The notes under the pieces were generated by a model. It worked only from the letters and a program-made list of their open reading frames with translations. It made no database searches and had not been told where the DNA came from. Positions 8,725-18,213 of a stretch of 64,000 bases of DNA are shown in pieces (position 1 is the stretch's first letter; every line of letters starts with the position of its first letter). Source of the DNA: CAWHJN01 sp963829705 (lineage in GTDB: Bacteria > Bacteroidota > Rhodothermia > Rhodothermales > BA12). Made by a program: the position numbers and the translations under genes. The DNA is taken from assembly GCA_963829705.1 (NCBI GenBank), contig CAWHJN010000005.1:1688921-1752920 (forward strand), given 5' to 3'.

Positions 8725-9933
8725 TCAGGTTTCTTCGTCCACGAAGAGCACGCCGCGCACGAGGTCCTTGCTGTCGGCGCGTCCGCCGAGCGAACCCGCG
8801 AGCAGGCCCAGCGCGGCAACGAACAGGCTCACCTTCACATGGTCGAGCGTCCTCACGGCGGGGTCTACCGTGGGCCACGTTTCCATGAGCTTGCGCGGGA
8901 AGATGGTGACGGTGCCGAGGTACGTGAGGCCTACGAACACGGCAAACAGGATCGCCATCGTCAGGAGCAAACTCAGGCCCGTGGCGGCGCTCGTGACGAC
9001 GGTGGACTCGGCCAGCACGCGTCCGCGACCCAGCACGCTGCCAAAGGCGAACGCCCGGTAGAGCACGACCATGGAAGCCAGCAGCGCCGCGACGGAGAAA
9101 AACGCGAGTTGGTAGAGTTCGACGGTGCTGCCGACGTCCCACACCTCGGCGCTGAAAAACAGCACGATCATCACCGACAGCGCCGCCGCGATCATCGTGG
9201 GGAGTCGGGTGACGAGTTGGAACGGGTTCGCGCGTCCGACGGCCCGGGCGATGCTGCCCGCGTCGCGGAAGAGCGTCTTCAGCGCGAAGGCGAGGTGTCC
9301 GCTGCGGCTCGTGCGCTCGTGCGCCTCGCGGGGCAGCGCCCGCCGCATGGCCTCTCGCTGCTCGGGCGTGAGGTGGGTCATCGCGGCGAGGCTGTCCACG
9401 CCCGCGAAGTCGTGCATGACGTTGCCCGCGTCGGAGGTGTGAGAGAGGTTGAGCAGGTGCCCGAAGCTGTGCAGCATGAGGGCAGCGAGGCGGTGCTCCA
9501 CGGCCTCCTCGTCGCTGCCGCTGCCCCAGAAGGCGGGGTCGAGGCGCTTGGTGGAGAGGACGGCGACGTTGGTGAGCTGGCTCGGGAGCGCGAGCGTGTA
9601 GGCGAGCGTCGTCGCGGCGAGGTCTACCTCGGTGACGATGAGCAGGAAGTGCACGCCGCGCTCCAGCTTCTCGGTCATGCCGATCTGCAGAAAATCGAGC
9701 GGAGCGTAGGCCCCGGCGGCGGGCGTGAGGTGCGGCCCCTCGAAGGCGATCAGGTCTACGCGCACGCCGAGTGCGCCTGTGAGCCGGTCGCCAAAGACGT
9801 CCGTGGCCGCGCGCACGCGCTGGTGAAAGCGCTCGGAGTCTTTGCCCTCGACGTCCATCGTCATCACGCCTACGACGTATTCGGCTGGAGGCGGAGAGGA
9901 GGAAGAGGGCGAGGGGACGGAATCAGCATTCAT
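8725..9933 (-). CDS. Archaemetzincin-like domain fused to a membrane domain, catalytic Glu missing
   Basis: The protein has 402 residues. The first half resembles archaemetzincins: a strand ending in TEVDL, then VAVLSTKRLDPAFWG, then HSFGHLLNLSH followed by a methionine (GNVM), as in the metzincin HExxHxxGxxH plus Met-turn. The catalytic glutamate is replaced by serine (HSFGH), so a normal zinc-protease mechanism is unlikely. The second half has about four membrane helices (from near residue 240) and a short soluble tail. The function is unknown. It could be a zinc-binding sensor or a pseudoenzyme at the membrane. The N-terminus is Ser/Pro-rich. Confidence 0.6.
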   Translation of the reverse strand: MNADSVPSPSSSSPPPAEYVVGVMTMDVEGKDSERFHQRVRAATDVFGDRLTGALGVRVDLIAFEGPHLTPAAGAYAPLDFLQIGMTEKLERGVHFLLIVTEVDLAATTLAYTLALPSQLTNVAVLSTKRLDPAFWGSGSDEEAVEHRLAALMLHSFGHLLNLSHTSDAGNVMHDFAGVDSLAAMTHLTPEQREAMRRALPREAHERTSRSGHLAFALKTLFRDAGSIARAVGRANPFQLVTRLPTMIAAALSVMIVLFFSAEVWDVGSTVELYQLAFFSVAALLASMVVLYRAFAFGSVLGRGRVLAESTVVTSAATGLSLLLTMAILFAVFVGLTYLGTVTIFPRKLMETWPTVDPAVRTLDHVKVSLFVAALGLLAGSLGGRADSKDLVRGVLFVDEET

Positions 9934-9967
9934 GCGGCAAACACACGCGAGGAGGGCAGCGGGTTTC

Positions 9968-11560
9968 TCAGCGGCAGGCGGAGGGCGGCGCGAGCGTCTC
10001 GTCGCGTTTCATCGGTTTCACCGAAAGGTGCTGCACGGTCGCGGGTATCGTGGGGGCGAGCGTGATGGTGACGCGCAGATCGCCTGTGGCGCAGCGCATC
10101 CGCCAGGAGCCTCGGAGCGCGTTCTCGGCGTGAAGGTCGCCCTCGATACGGCATGCGCCACCGGCCTCGTCGCGCAGTGTCTCGATGGCCGCGCGCCGCC
10201 GTTCGCGGGGTTCGTCGAGAAAGAGGTTCATCGCCGCGAGGCGGTCGGCGAGGGCATCGTCCCACGCGTCGATGAGGCGCGACACCTCGGCCTGCCGTTC
10301 GAGGAGGATGGGCGCGGGAGTCACGGTGCGGGGTTCGAGGCCGCCGGTTTCGGCGAGCAGGTCGAGGGCTTTTTCCGTGACGGTACCCCAACTCGTGTAC
10401 GTCCGGTTGCCGAGGGCGACGATGCCCACGCCGTAGCCGGGCAGCCAGCGCATGATGGAGCCGTAGCCGGGCAGGCCGCCGCTGTGCGAGACGAGGGCGG
10501 GGTAGTCACACGTCTGCCGCACGCCGAGGCCGTAACCGTAGCCGCCCGCGCTGAGGGTCACCTCGCCCGTGTCGGCGTTTTTCGAGGCGACGGCCCCGTT
10601 GTAGCGGTGCACCTGCTGCATCTCGCGCACCGAGGCGCGGCGCAGCGGGGCGCGTTCGTCGCCGTCGCGCGCAGGCCACGCTTCCAGCATGAACGCCACC
10701 CAGCGGCCCAAGTCGGTGATGGGCATCAGCATCCCGCCCATCGGGCCGAACGCGCCGTCGGGCAGGGGCGCTTCGTCGAGCCACGCGTCGTCCTGCAAGC
10801 GGTAGCCGTGGGCCAGGTGGCCGGCGGGCACGGCGTCGGCTTCGAGCGTCGCGCCGTCCATGCCGAGCGGGGCGAACACGTGTTCCTCGATGTAGCGCGC
10901 GTACGGCATCCCGGAGACGTTGGCGACGATGCGGCCCAGGAGGGCGAAGCCGTAGTTGGAATACTCGTAGTTCGTGCCGGGCGAGGTCGAGAACGGGATA
11001 CCCCTCAGTATCATCTCGGACATCTCGTCGTCCGTGGCGGCGAGTTGCTGGTCGCCCCACGGGTTGTCCTCGGGAAAACCCGCCGAGTGCGTCAAGAGGT
11101 CGCGGATGGTGATCTTCGGCGCGTCGGTCGTGGGGTAGGCGAGCCCGGCGAGTTCGGGCACGTAGCGCTCCGCCGGGTCGTCGAGTTGGAGCCTGCCCGC
11201 GTCGCGCAGTTGCAGGATGGCGAGTGCGGTAAAGCTTTTCGTCATCGACGCGATGCGGAAAACGGTGTTCGTATCGACAGGCGCCTGGCCCGCCACGTCG
11301 CGCAGTCCGTGCGTACCCACGTGCACCAGCGCGCCGTCGACGACGATGCCGTAGGCGATGCCGGGCACCTGTTCGCGCTCGGCGAAGTCCTGCATGAGCG
11401 CGTCGATGGCGGGAAAGGCAGAGCGGAGTTTCTCGACCCGATGGGCGTCGGCGAAAGGCGCGGGATCGGCGGGGTGGCTCATGCCGGGCGTCTGGGCGTG
11501 GAGGAGGACGGGGCCTACCGCGGCGAGCGCGGCGAGGGCTAACAGGAAGCGGCGTGTCAT
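9968..11560 (-). CDS. Secreted serine hydrolase, beta-lactamase/class C penicillin-binding fold
   Basis: Starting at the ATG whose first codon ends at 11560, the protein has 530 residues and a clear signal peptide (MTRRFLLALAALAAVGPVLLHAQ). The catalytic SxxK is SMTK at residues 105-108. The Tyr motif is YSN (YEYSNYGF), and the third motif region is HSGGLPGYGS. This is the beta-lactamase-related/esterase EstB fold. The C-terminal 130 residues form an extra small domain. The enzyme probably acts in the periplasm on a peptide or ester; true beta-lactamase activity is not shown by sequence. A longer frame upstream lacks a sensible start. The terminator of the porin gene lies just upstream. Confidence 0.85.
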   Translation of the reverse strand: MTRRFLLALAALAAVGPVLLHAQTPGMSHPADPAPFADAHRVEKLRSAFPAIDALMQDFAEREQVPGIAYGIVVDGALVHVGTHGLRDVAGQAPVDTNTVFRIASMTKSFTALAILQLRDAGRLQLDDPAERYVPELAGLAYPTTDAPKITIRDLLTHSAGFPEDNPWGDQQLAATDDEMSEMILRGIPFSTSPGTNYEYSNYGFALLGRIVANVSGMPYARYIEEHVFAPLGMDGATLEADAVPAGHLAHGYRLQDDAWLDEAPLPDGAFGPMGGMLMPITDLGRWVAFMLEAWPARDGDERAPLRRASVREMQQVHRYNGAVASKNADTGEVTLSAGGYGYGLGVRQTCDYPALVSHSGGLPGYGSIMRWLPGYGVGIVALGNRTYTSWGTVTEKALDLLAETGGLEPRTVTPAPILLERQAEVSRLIDAWDDALADRLAAMNLFLDEPRERRRAAIETLRDEAGGACRIEGDLHAENALRGSWRMRCATGDLRVTITLAPTIPATVQHLSVKPMKRDETLAPPSACR

Positions 11561-11622
11561 GGGCGTGGATGAAAAATCCGGTGCGGCCAATCTACGCTGC
11601 GTGCTCGGCGCGCCGGGCAAAC

Positions 11623-11658
11623 GAAAAGGGCGGTGCGCCACCACAAGCGCACCGCCCT
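11623..11658 (-). terminator. Rho-independent terminator of the porin gene
   Basis: There is a perfect 12-bp stem: AGGGCGGTGCGC (11627-11638) and its complement (11647-11658), with an 8-base loop. Read on the minus strand, the stem is followed by TTTT at 11626-11623. It lies 33 bases after the porin stop. Confidence 0.85.
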
Positions 11659-11690
11659 CCCGCGGTATGAAACCCGGACTAAAAGGCTGG

Positions 11691-12947
11691 TCAGAAGCTG
11701 ATTGCGGCTTCGACCATCACACCGCTGAACTCGGCTCCCGCGAACTTGGTGTTGGCATAGCCCGCACCGTCGTAGTTCTGCTGCACGTACTCGACTTTGG
11801 TGAGCACGTTGGGCGTCATGAACCAGCCGCCGCCCACGTTGAAGCGCGTCGTCTCGATCTTGGTAGCGTCGTCGTCTTCCATGGACTTGCCCGAGACGAT
11901 GTTGTAGCGCCCGCCGAGGTAGAACTGCTCCATCGTCCCGAAGCGGTAGAGCGCTTCGCCGCCGAGCTGGGTAAAGCTCCCCGTGCCTTCTTCACCGCCC
12001 GAGCTGACCTCGGCCACGCCGAAGGCCTCGAAGCCCATGAACTTCACGAACGGGTTGATCTGGTAAGCCGTCTGGTATTTGAAGCCAGGGTTGAAGCGCG
12101 GCAGGGCGAAGGGGTCAGCCTCGCCATCGAGCCGGATGACGCTGTAGTACCGGGCACCGGCACGGTCGCCGCCGTAGAGGTAGTCGCGCGTGCCTTCCTT
12201 CGTGCTGTGGTAGACGGAGCCCGTCAGGCGGACGCGCAGGTCGGGGTTGACCTGGCCGTCGTAGCCGAGCTTGCCGTAGAGCGCCACGCCGTTGTCGGCT
12301 TTCTCAGAGATGGGCGTCTGGTTGAGGCGTCCGTTGGTCATGCCCGCCACGCCGATAAAGCCATTGGTGAACACGCTGACTTCGGCGAACGGCTCGGTCG
12401 AGAACGAGTCCATGATGTAGTTGCCCACGAACGGGTTGTAGATGACCTGCGCGTTGTCCGACCGGCGGAAGTGCGTGTCGCCATAGTTGTACTCGTCCAT
12501 GCCGAAGCGCAGGCGCACGACCTCCATCAACTCGGACATGAAGCCCTCGCTGATGAAGTCGAGGTTGTCGACCTGGAGGTAACCGCCTTTCACGTACGCT
12601 TCGTTGTGGTGACGCGACGAGAGGTAGGTGCGGAGGTGCATCTTCATGCCCCGCGCAAGCTGCACGTCGAGGTTGAGGTTAGCCGTCGGCAGCGTGAAGT
12701 TGGGCGCCAGGTCGATGAGCGTGCCCGCGTCGTTGGACTGGGAGAGGCCCTGGAACTGGAGCGCGAAGTCGCCGCCGACGTGGATGACCAGCCCGTTGAA
12801 GGCGGGCGAGGCTTCTTTGGCAGGCTCGAACGTGTTGATGCCGGGCAGGCCGATGGGCCGTTTGTTGGCCAGCAGCGACGCGGGTTGAGCAAACAGGCTT
12901 CCTGCGGTGAGGAAGGCGGCGAGGAGGAAAACGGTGAGAGATCTCAT
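11691..12947 (-). CDS. Outer-membrane beta-barrel porin
   Basis: The protein has 418 residues, with a signal peptide (MRSLTVFLLAAFLTAGSLFAQ) and no long hydrophobic segments afterwards. Alternating amphipathic strands rich in aromatic residues and glycine fill the mature part, and the last residue is Phe (EAAISF), the classical signal for outer-membrane barrel insertion. Length and pattern suit a 14-18-stranded porin related to the DcaP/phosphate-selective (OprP/O) type. The substrate is unknown. It is a single-gene unit: a strong terminator follows, and the YceI genes upstream lie in the same direction with a 56-base gap. Confidence 0.75.
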   Translation of the reverse strand: MRSLTVFLLAAFLTAGSLFAQPASLLANKRPIGLPGINTFEPAKEASPAFNGLVIHVGGDFALQFQGLSQSNDAGTLIDLAPNFTLPTANLNLDVQLARGMKMHLRTYLSSRHHNEAYVKGGYLQVDNLDFISEGFMSELMEVVRLRFGMDEYNYGDTHFRRSDNAQVIYNPFVGNYIMDSFSTEPFAEVSVFTNGFIGVAGMTNGRLNQTPISEKADNGVALYGKLGYDGQVNPDLRVRLTGSVYHSTKEGTRDYLYGGDRAGARYYSVIRLDGEADPFALPRFNPGFKYQTAYQINPFVKFMGFEAFGVAEVSSGGEEGTGSFTQLGGEALYRFGTMEQFYLGGRYNIVSGKSMEDDDATKIETTRFNVGGGWFMTPNVLTKVEYVQQNYDGAGYANTKFAGAEFSGVMVEAAISF

Positions 12948-13003
12948 CAGAGTAAGTGTGTTGAGGTGAGAAACGGGAAAGGAGGGATGCGAAGAGAAAA
13001 GGG

Positions 13004-13609
13004 TCAGGGTGTGGAGCCGGGGGCGCGCACCGCCGCGACGAGGTCGAAGCGCACCGTGATGCGGTCGTGGACTTTGATGAGCCCCATGAGGGCGGTGGGT
13101 GGGGTGATGCCGAAAGTGGTCATCTGCAGCGTGAGGTCGCCGGTGGCGCGGTAGGTGCCGTCGGGGCGTTTCTTCCCCTCTACGTGCAGCACCACGGGCT
13201 GCGTGGATCCGGCGATGGTGAGGCGTCCCGAGGCGAGGAGGGGATATGTCTCCGTGTTTCCCATCTCGGTGGCGAGCTCGACGGTGTCGAGCGTAAAGCG
13301 AATGTGTGGATGGTCATCGCCCTGAAGGGCGTCGTAGAGGTCGCGGCTCATCCGCCCGTTGCGGCAGTCGAAGGCGTCCACGGGCACCGTCACGGTGGCG
13401 TTCACGCGCGCCGCGCCGGGTTGGAAGAGGCTGCTGCCCTCGACGTGGCTCGCCGTGCAGGTAAACGAACTGACGGACGACGTGCCGCTGATGGCGATGC
13501 GGCTATCTGGATGCAGCGTCACGCGCACCTGTGCCGGGGCCGCCGGGGTGCTGCCCAGCGCGAGCAGCACCAGCATCATAGCGAGGCGTGTGGTGGCGGG
13601 GGCGTTCAT
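13004..13609 (-). CDS. YceI-family periplasmic lipid-binding protein (copy 2)
   Basis: Starting at the ATG whose first base is 13609, the protein has 201 residues with a signal peptide (ATTRLAMMLVLLALGSTPAAPAQ). It carries the YceI pattern: SGTSSVSSFTC near residue 41, the VDAFDCRNGRMSRDLYDAL region, GRLTIAGSTQPV, and DLTLQMTTFGITPPTALMG. YceI folds are lipocalin-like barrels that hold isoprenoid-type lipids in the periplasm. It lies 35 bases after the related gene at 13645 and both face the same way, so it is probably a tandem duplicate in one operon. Confidence 0.82.
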   Translation of the reverse strand: MNAPATTRLAMMLVLLALGSTPAAPAQVRVTLHPDSRIAISGTSSVSSFTCTASHVEGSSLFQPGAARVNATVTVPVDAFDCRNGRMSRDLYDALQGDDHPHIRFTLDTVELATEMGNTETYPLLASGRLTIAGSTQPVVLHVEGKKRPDGTYRATGDLTLQMTTFGITPPTALMGLIKVHDRITVRFDLVAAVRAPGSTP

Positions 13610-13644
13610 GGCAGCGCGGCGCAGCCTGTTGACCGTCCAAACCG

Positions 13645-14232
13645 TTACTGCGTGCCCGCGAGCGCCGCCAGCAGGTCGATGTGGACCACCACGTCGTCGC
13701 CCGTTTTGAGCGTGCCCAGCATGGCCGTCGGCGGCTTGATGCCGTAGTCGCTCATCTTGACGGGCAACTGGCCGGTAAAGTGCAGCCTGCCATCGGGCAT
13801 CGTCGTGCCCTGGAACGTCGCCGTGACGGTGCGTGTCTGGCCTGCGATGGTGAGCCGGCCCGTGGTTTTGACGGCGAAACCCGACCCGGTGCCTGCGCCC
13901 ACCTCTGCCGACGAGAGCGTGAACATGATGGTGGGGTTGGCATCGGCTGCGAGCGCTTCGCGCACCTTGCCGTTCATCGTGCCGTTCTTGCAGTCGAGTG
14001 CCGTCGTCCGCATCCGGATCTCCGACCCAGCGACCGCGACCTTGCTGCCGTCCGTCGTGGCGTCGATCCACCCGGTGACGCGCGCAGCGTCGCAGTGCCA
14101 GTCGTGCAGCGACGAGGTGCCGGTGACTTTGAGGGTACTCGCGTCGGTGAGGACGTAGCGGGTAGGAGGCGCGGGCTGCCAGGCGGCGAAAAGGAGGAGC
14201 AGCGCCGTGAGGGAAATGGAGAGGCGTGTCAT
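13645..14232 (-). CDS. YceI-family periplasmic lipid-binding protein (copy 1)
   Basis: The protein has 195 residues with a signal peptide (MTRLSISLTALLLLFAAWQ). It shows TGTSSLHDWHC, the TALDCKNGTMNGKVREAL region, GRLTIAGQTRTVT and PVKMSDYGIKPPTAMLGTL, the YceI signatures. The two YceI copies share the 'NGxMxxxxxxAL' and 'YGIxPPTA' elements and so are paralogues. This is the upstream gene of the pair. The role as an isoprenoid or amphiphile carrier follows from the family; the ligand is not known. Confidence 0.85.
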   Translation of the reverse strand: MTRLSISLTALLLLFAAWQPAPPTRYVLTDASTLKVTGTSSLHDWHCDAARVTGWIDATTDGSKVAVAGSEIRMRTTALDCKNGTMNGKVREALAADANPTIMFTLSSAEVGAGTGSGFAVKTTGRLTIAGQTRTVTATFQGTTMPDGRLHFTGQLPVKMSDYGIKPPTAMLGTLKTGDDVVVHIDLLAALAGTQ

Positions 14233-14582
14233 AGAAGTGGTGTGGTGTAGTACGTGGAGCAGGCCTCATTGCCTGTGTGCATCAATGATCGGCACTCCAG
14301 CGGTTCGGCTCTGCGAGGCATCCCCGTAAGGGACGTGTAAGCGCGTCCCCCTACGCCGTGTAGGGGTTTCACCCGCACAGAAGCACGCCTGCCGTGATGC
14401 CTCGACGCACCGACCGCGCCTTCATCCACGCTGCACACGCGACGACGCCCTGACGCGCACCTCGGCGCTATCCGCGGACGAAAAGGGCGGTTCGCGAAGC
14501 GCGTTGGGTCCAGCGCAGCGATAGGCGAATCCGCGAGCATCGGATGTGCCGCGTCGATCCTTCATCTCCTCCGAAGCACGGC
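14233..14582. other. Gap of about 350 bp between divergent-sense units
   Basis: No convincing gene is seen. A 103-codon open frame on the minus strand has no recognisable protein features and is Arg/Pro-rich, as random open frames in this composition are. The gap holds one GTAGGG-type palindrome (14326-14354) and presumably the promoter of the YceI pair. Confidence 0.5.
14326..14354. repeat. REP-like extragenic palindrome (degenerate)
   Basis: Arms GTAAGGGACG and CGTCCCCCTAC form an imperfect inverted repeat of the same family as the copies at 965 and 1016. Confidence 0.4.
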
Positions 14583-16914
14583 TCACCGCCCGCCCGTCTC
14601 CGACCTCGCCACGTTGGTGCCGACGAGGTTTTCGCGCACGTAGTCCGTCAGCAACGTGAAGAGGTGCAGGCGCGTCTGTCCGCCGTAGATGCCGTGGTTG
14701 CGGCCCGGATACACCATCAGGTCGAACTGCTTGCCCTCGGCTTGGAGCGCGTCGACCATCTGGACGGTGTTCTGGTAGTGGACGTTGTCGTCGAAGTCGC
14801 CGTGGACGATGAGCAGGTGCTGATCGTCCTGCAAGCGGCCCGCGAGGTCGATGGGCACGTCGGCGTCGTAGCCCTCAGGGTTTTTCTGCGGCGTGCTCAT
14901 GAAGCGCTCGGTGTAGATGGTGTCGTAAAAGCGCCAGCTCGTCACCGGGGCCACGGCCAGGCCCACGTGGAACGTCTGCGGCCCTTCTCCGGCCAGCATC
15001 GACATGAGCGTCATGTAGCCGCCGTAGCTCCAGCCCCAGATGCCCATGCGGTCGGCGTCCACGTACGGCAGCGTGCCGAAGTGCTGCGCGGCGGCGATCT
15101 GATCCTGCGCTTCGAGCTTGCCGAGGTTTTTGTACGTCGCCGTGCGGAAAACCTGCCCGCGCCCGCCGGTGCCCCGGTTGTCCACCGACACGACGATCAC
15201 GCCCAGTTCTTCGGCGAGGTATTCGAGCCACAGAAAGCGCGAGCCGCCCCACGCGTTGCGGACGGTCTGCGAGCCCGGCCCGCCGTAGACGTACATCAGG
15301 AGCGGGTATTCGCGGCCCGCGTCGAAATCCGACGGCTTCAACACCAGCGCGTTGAGCATCGTCCCGTCGGCGCCCGGTACCTGCGTGAATTCCGCGTCAG
15401 GGCGGCGGTAGGTCGGCGAGCGTCTCGATGAGCGCGGCGTTGTCGACGAGCATTTTGACGAGTGTGCCGTCGGTTTTGTAGAGCGCCACGCGCGTCGGCT
15501 CGCGGAACGTCGAGTAGCTGTCGATGAAATACCGGCGGTCACGCGACAGGTTGATCGAATGCCAGCCGGGCGTCCGGGTGATCTTCTCAGGCGCGGAGGT
15601 CGTCGCCCGTCGCGTGCTTTCGTCACCCAGATTCACGCGCTGCCGGTACAGATGCCGTTCGATGGCGCTTTCCTGAGTCGAGACGAAATAGATCACGCCC
15701 GCGTCCTCGTCGGCTCCGAGGAAATCCGTCACGTCCCACTCGCCCGAGGTGAGCTGGCGCACGAGCGTGCCGTCGTTTTTGTAGAGGTAGAGGTGGCGGT
15801 AGCCGTCGCGCTCGGAGACCCAGATAAAGTGCTCGCCGTCGCGCAGGTACGTCAGCGCACCCACGTCGAGGTCGGAAAAGCCCGTCTCCACGTCCAGCCA
15901 CGTATCGGAGGTTTCGGTGAGCACGGTCGTGACGGCCATCGTCGCGGGATCTCCATAGAGCACGTCGAGGTGGTTCTGGTCGCGGTTGAGGCGGAAGATC
16001 CACACGTCGCTGCCGCCGTTTTTCTCGGGGGGCGTCCAGCCGAAGAGCGGGATGTACTCGTGTGCCTCGCCGCCCGCGTTCCACGTATCGGTGTCGAAAA
16101 AGCGCGTCGATTTCGCCGCCACGTCGACGACGCCGACCTGGATCTCCGAGTTGGCCTCGCCCGCCTTCGGGTAGCGGAAGCGGACGTATTCGGGGTAGAG
16201 TTCGCGGTAATCCGTCATCGCAAAGTCGCGCGTGTTGGATTCGTCGAGCTTCACGAAGGCGATGTAACGGCCGTCCGGGCTCCACTGCCAGCCGTCGCGC
16301 AGGCCGAATTCTTCCTCGTACACCCAGTCCGTCGTCCCGTTGATGATGCCGCCGTCGCTGCCGTCCGAGGTGAGTTGCGTCTCCGCCATCGTGGCCAGGT
16401 CTACCATAAAAAGGTTGCGGTCGCGCACGAAGGCGGCGCGGGTGCCGTCGGGGCTGAGTTTGGCGAACATCTGAAAGCCCTTGCTGCGCGAGGCGAGCGG
16501 CGTCAGCGTGCCTTTCGCCACGTCGAAGAGGTAGTAGTAGCCTTTCGTGTTCTGCCGCCAGACGGGCTCGGAATCGGTGTAGAGCAGCACGGTGCCGCCG
16601 TCCGCGCTGTACGAAAAGTCCTCGATGCCGATGGTGCGGCTCACGTCGGCAGCGCGCAGGCGGCTGCCGTCGAGCAGCACTTCGCGACGGTCGGTTTCGA
16701 GGTTGTAGCTCATCAGGTCCGTCGCCTCGCCGTTGCGCTCGACGTAGACGACCACCGGCCCGTCCTGCGCCCAGCGCCCACCTGCGAAGCCTTCGCCCGA
16801 AAACACGTTCGAGGCGTGGATGTCGCGCAGCGTGAGCGCCTTCTGCTGCGCGTCGGCGGGGAGCGCGGCGGTGACGAGAAACAGGACGAGAAGAGCGGCG
16901 CGGAGCGTTTTCAT
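14583..16914 (-). CDS. S9 family dipeptidyl-peptidase IV homologue, frameshifted
   Basis: This secreted prolyl-type aminodipeptidase has a signal peptide (LRAALLVLFLVTAALPADAQ). The N-terminal beta-propeller includes VYEEEFGLRDGWQWSPDG, where the Glu pair that binds the substrate N-terminus is expected. The C-terminal alpha/beta hydrolase has Ser in GWSYGGYM, Asp in GDFDDNVHYQN and His in GRNHGI. The first part runs to a stop at 15397, and the hydrolase part continues in another frame. Dropping one G of the GGG run at 15400-15402 joins them (LPPPDAEFTQV). All catalytic residues are present. Total length without the shift is about 776 residues, normal for the family. It digests peptides in the periplasm or at the surface. 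Confidence 0.85.
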
Positions 16915-16943
16915 GACGATGGATTAGAGCAAAATGCAGGTAG

Positions 16944-16988
16944 GTACCCGGTACGGGGTACTGCCGGAATCGAGCGCGTACCCGGTAC
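16944..16988. repeat. Two direct GTACCCGGTAC motifs
   Basis: GTACCCGGTAC occurs at 16944-16954 and again at 16978-16988, in the gap between the divergent DPP-IV and racemase genes. Similar GGTAGGT and CGGGGTACG words occur at about 36327-36345. The function is unknown; the copies may be operator sites or a dispersed repeat. Confidence 0.4.
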
Positions 16989-17022
16989 CCTGAACTCCGA
17001 ACCTACCCGAAGGGCGGTGGGG

Positions 17023-18213
17023 ATGAAAATAGCATCCACGGTTCACAACGCGGGAAGAAAGCCCGAGATTGCGGCCCTTCCACGTCCTCACGCTTCCGTG
17101 CCGTTCGATCCCGCTCTACTAACTGTCACGCAGGCACAGGTGCGCCTCGGCGCGCTGCGTCACAACGTCCGCCTGTTACGCGAACACGCCACCCCGGCGC
17201 GGCTGCGTGCCGTCGTCAAGGCCGACGCCTACGGGCACGGGGCCGTCGCGGTGGCGCATGCGCTGCAAGAGGAGGGCATCGCGGAGTTCGCCGTCGCCAC
17301 CGTGCCCGAGGCCCTCGTGCTGCGCGAGGCCGGGGTGGTGGGCAACCTCCTCGTCTTCGCGCCGCCGCAGGAAGCGTTTCTCGCCGCGTACGACGCCTAC
17401 GACCTCGATGTATCGGTCACGTCACTGGACGCCTGTCGGGTCGTCGCCGCGCACCCTGCGCCGCTGCGCCTGCACCTCAACGTCGACACCGGGATGCACC
17501 GGTTGGGCGTGATGCCGGGCGATGTGCCCGAGGCGCTGGCGATCCTCCACGCCTCGCCGCACACGCTGGCGGCGCTGTGGACGCACTTCGCCACGGCCGA
17601 CGAGCCGAAGAGTGCGTTTGCCGCCGAGCAACTCGCCCGCTTCGCTGCCGCCCGCGCCGCCGCGCCGGAAGTACCCATCCACGTCTCCAACAGCGGCGCG
17701 CTGCTGACGGGGCAGGGGATGCCGCCCGGTGCCGCGAGCGTGCGGATCGGGCTGGCGCTTTACGGGCTGCTGTCCGAAAACGAGCGTTCGCTGGGACGCG
17801 GGGCGTTGCGAGAAGCGATGCGCCTCACTTCGCGCGTCGTCGCGCTCCGAACCGTGGCGGCGGGCGAGACGGTGTCGTACGGGCGGACGTGGACGGCTTC
17901 CCATCCCACCCACATCGCCACCGTCGGTGCGGGATACGCCGACGGCGTCCGGCGGGGCCTGTCGAACGTCGGCGAGGTGGGGGTGCGTGGCGTACGGCGG
18001 CCCATCGTCGGGCGTGTGTGCATGGACGCCTTCATGATCGACGCCGGTCCGGCGGATGCCGCGCCGCGTGTATCCGTGGGGGATGAAGTCGTGCTGTTCG
18101 GACCCGGTGGGCCGAGTGCCGCCGAGGTCGCCGCGCAGATCGGGACGATCGCCTACGAGATCGCGTGCGGCGTCGGGCCGCGCGTGCCGCGTCTCTACGA
18201 CGACGAACCCTGA
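17023..18213 (+). CDS. alr: Alanine racemase
   Basis: A fold-type III PLP enzyme that converts L- to D-alanine for peptidoglycan. The PLP lysine is in AVVKADAYGHGA. Also present are LNVDTGMHRLG, VGAGYADGVRRGLSN (with the catalytic Tyr region) and GRVCMDAFMID. From ATG 17023 the protein has 396 residues. GTG 17098 would give 371, closer to the usual length, and the first 25 residues are not conserved-looking, so the later start is quite possible. It stands alone, divergent from DPP-IV. A long open frame running in from upstream is antisense to DPP-IV and is not part of the gene. Confidence 0.9.
   Translation: MKIASTVHNAGRKPEIAALPRPHASVPFDPALLTVTQAQVRLGALRHNVRLLREHATPARLRAVVKADAYGHGAVAVAHALQEEGIAEFAVATVPEALVLREAGVVGNLLVFAPPQEAFLAAYDAYDLDVSVTSLDACRVVAAHPAPLRLHLNVDTGMHRLGVMPGDVPEALAILHASPHTLAALWTHFATADEPKSAFAAEQLARFAAARAAAPEVPIHVSNSGALLTGQGMPPGAASVRIGLALYGLLSENERSLGRGALREAMRLTSRVVALRTVAAGETVSYGRTWTASHPTHIATVGAGYADGVRRGLSNVGEVGVRGVRRPIVGRVCMDAFMIDAGPADAAPRVSVGDEVVLFGPGGPSAAEVAAQIGTIAYEIACGVGPRVPRLYDDEP

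Noticed and set aside
14229..14540. 103-codon minus-strand frame between the YceI and DPP-IV genes
   Set aside because: Arg-rich, without hydrophobic or motif structure; it overlaps a REP-like palindrome and looks like random sequence.
15559..17022. N-terminal extension of the alanine racemase frame
   Set aside because: This stretch is antisense to the DPP-IV gene and has no protein-like character. Racemase homology begins after 17098.
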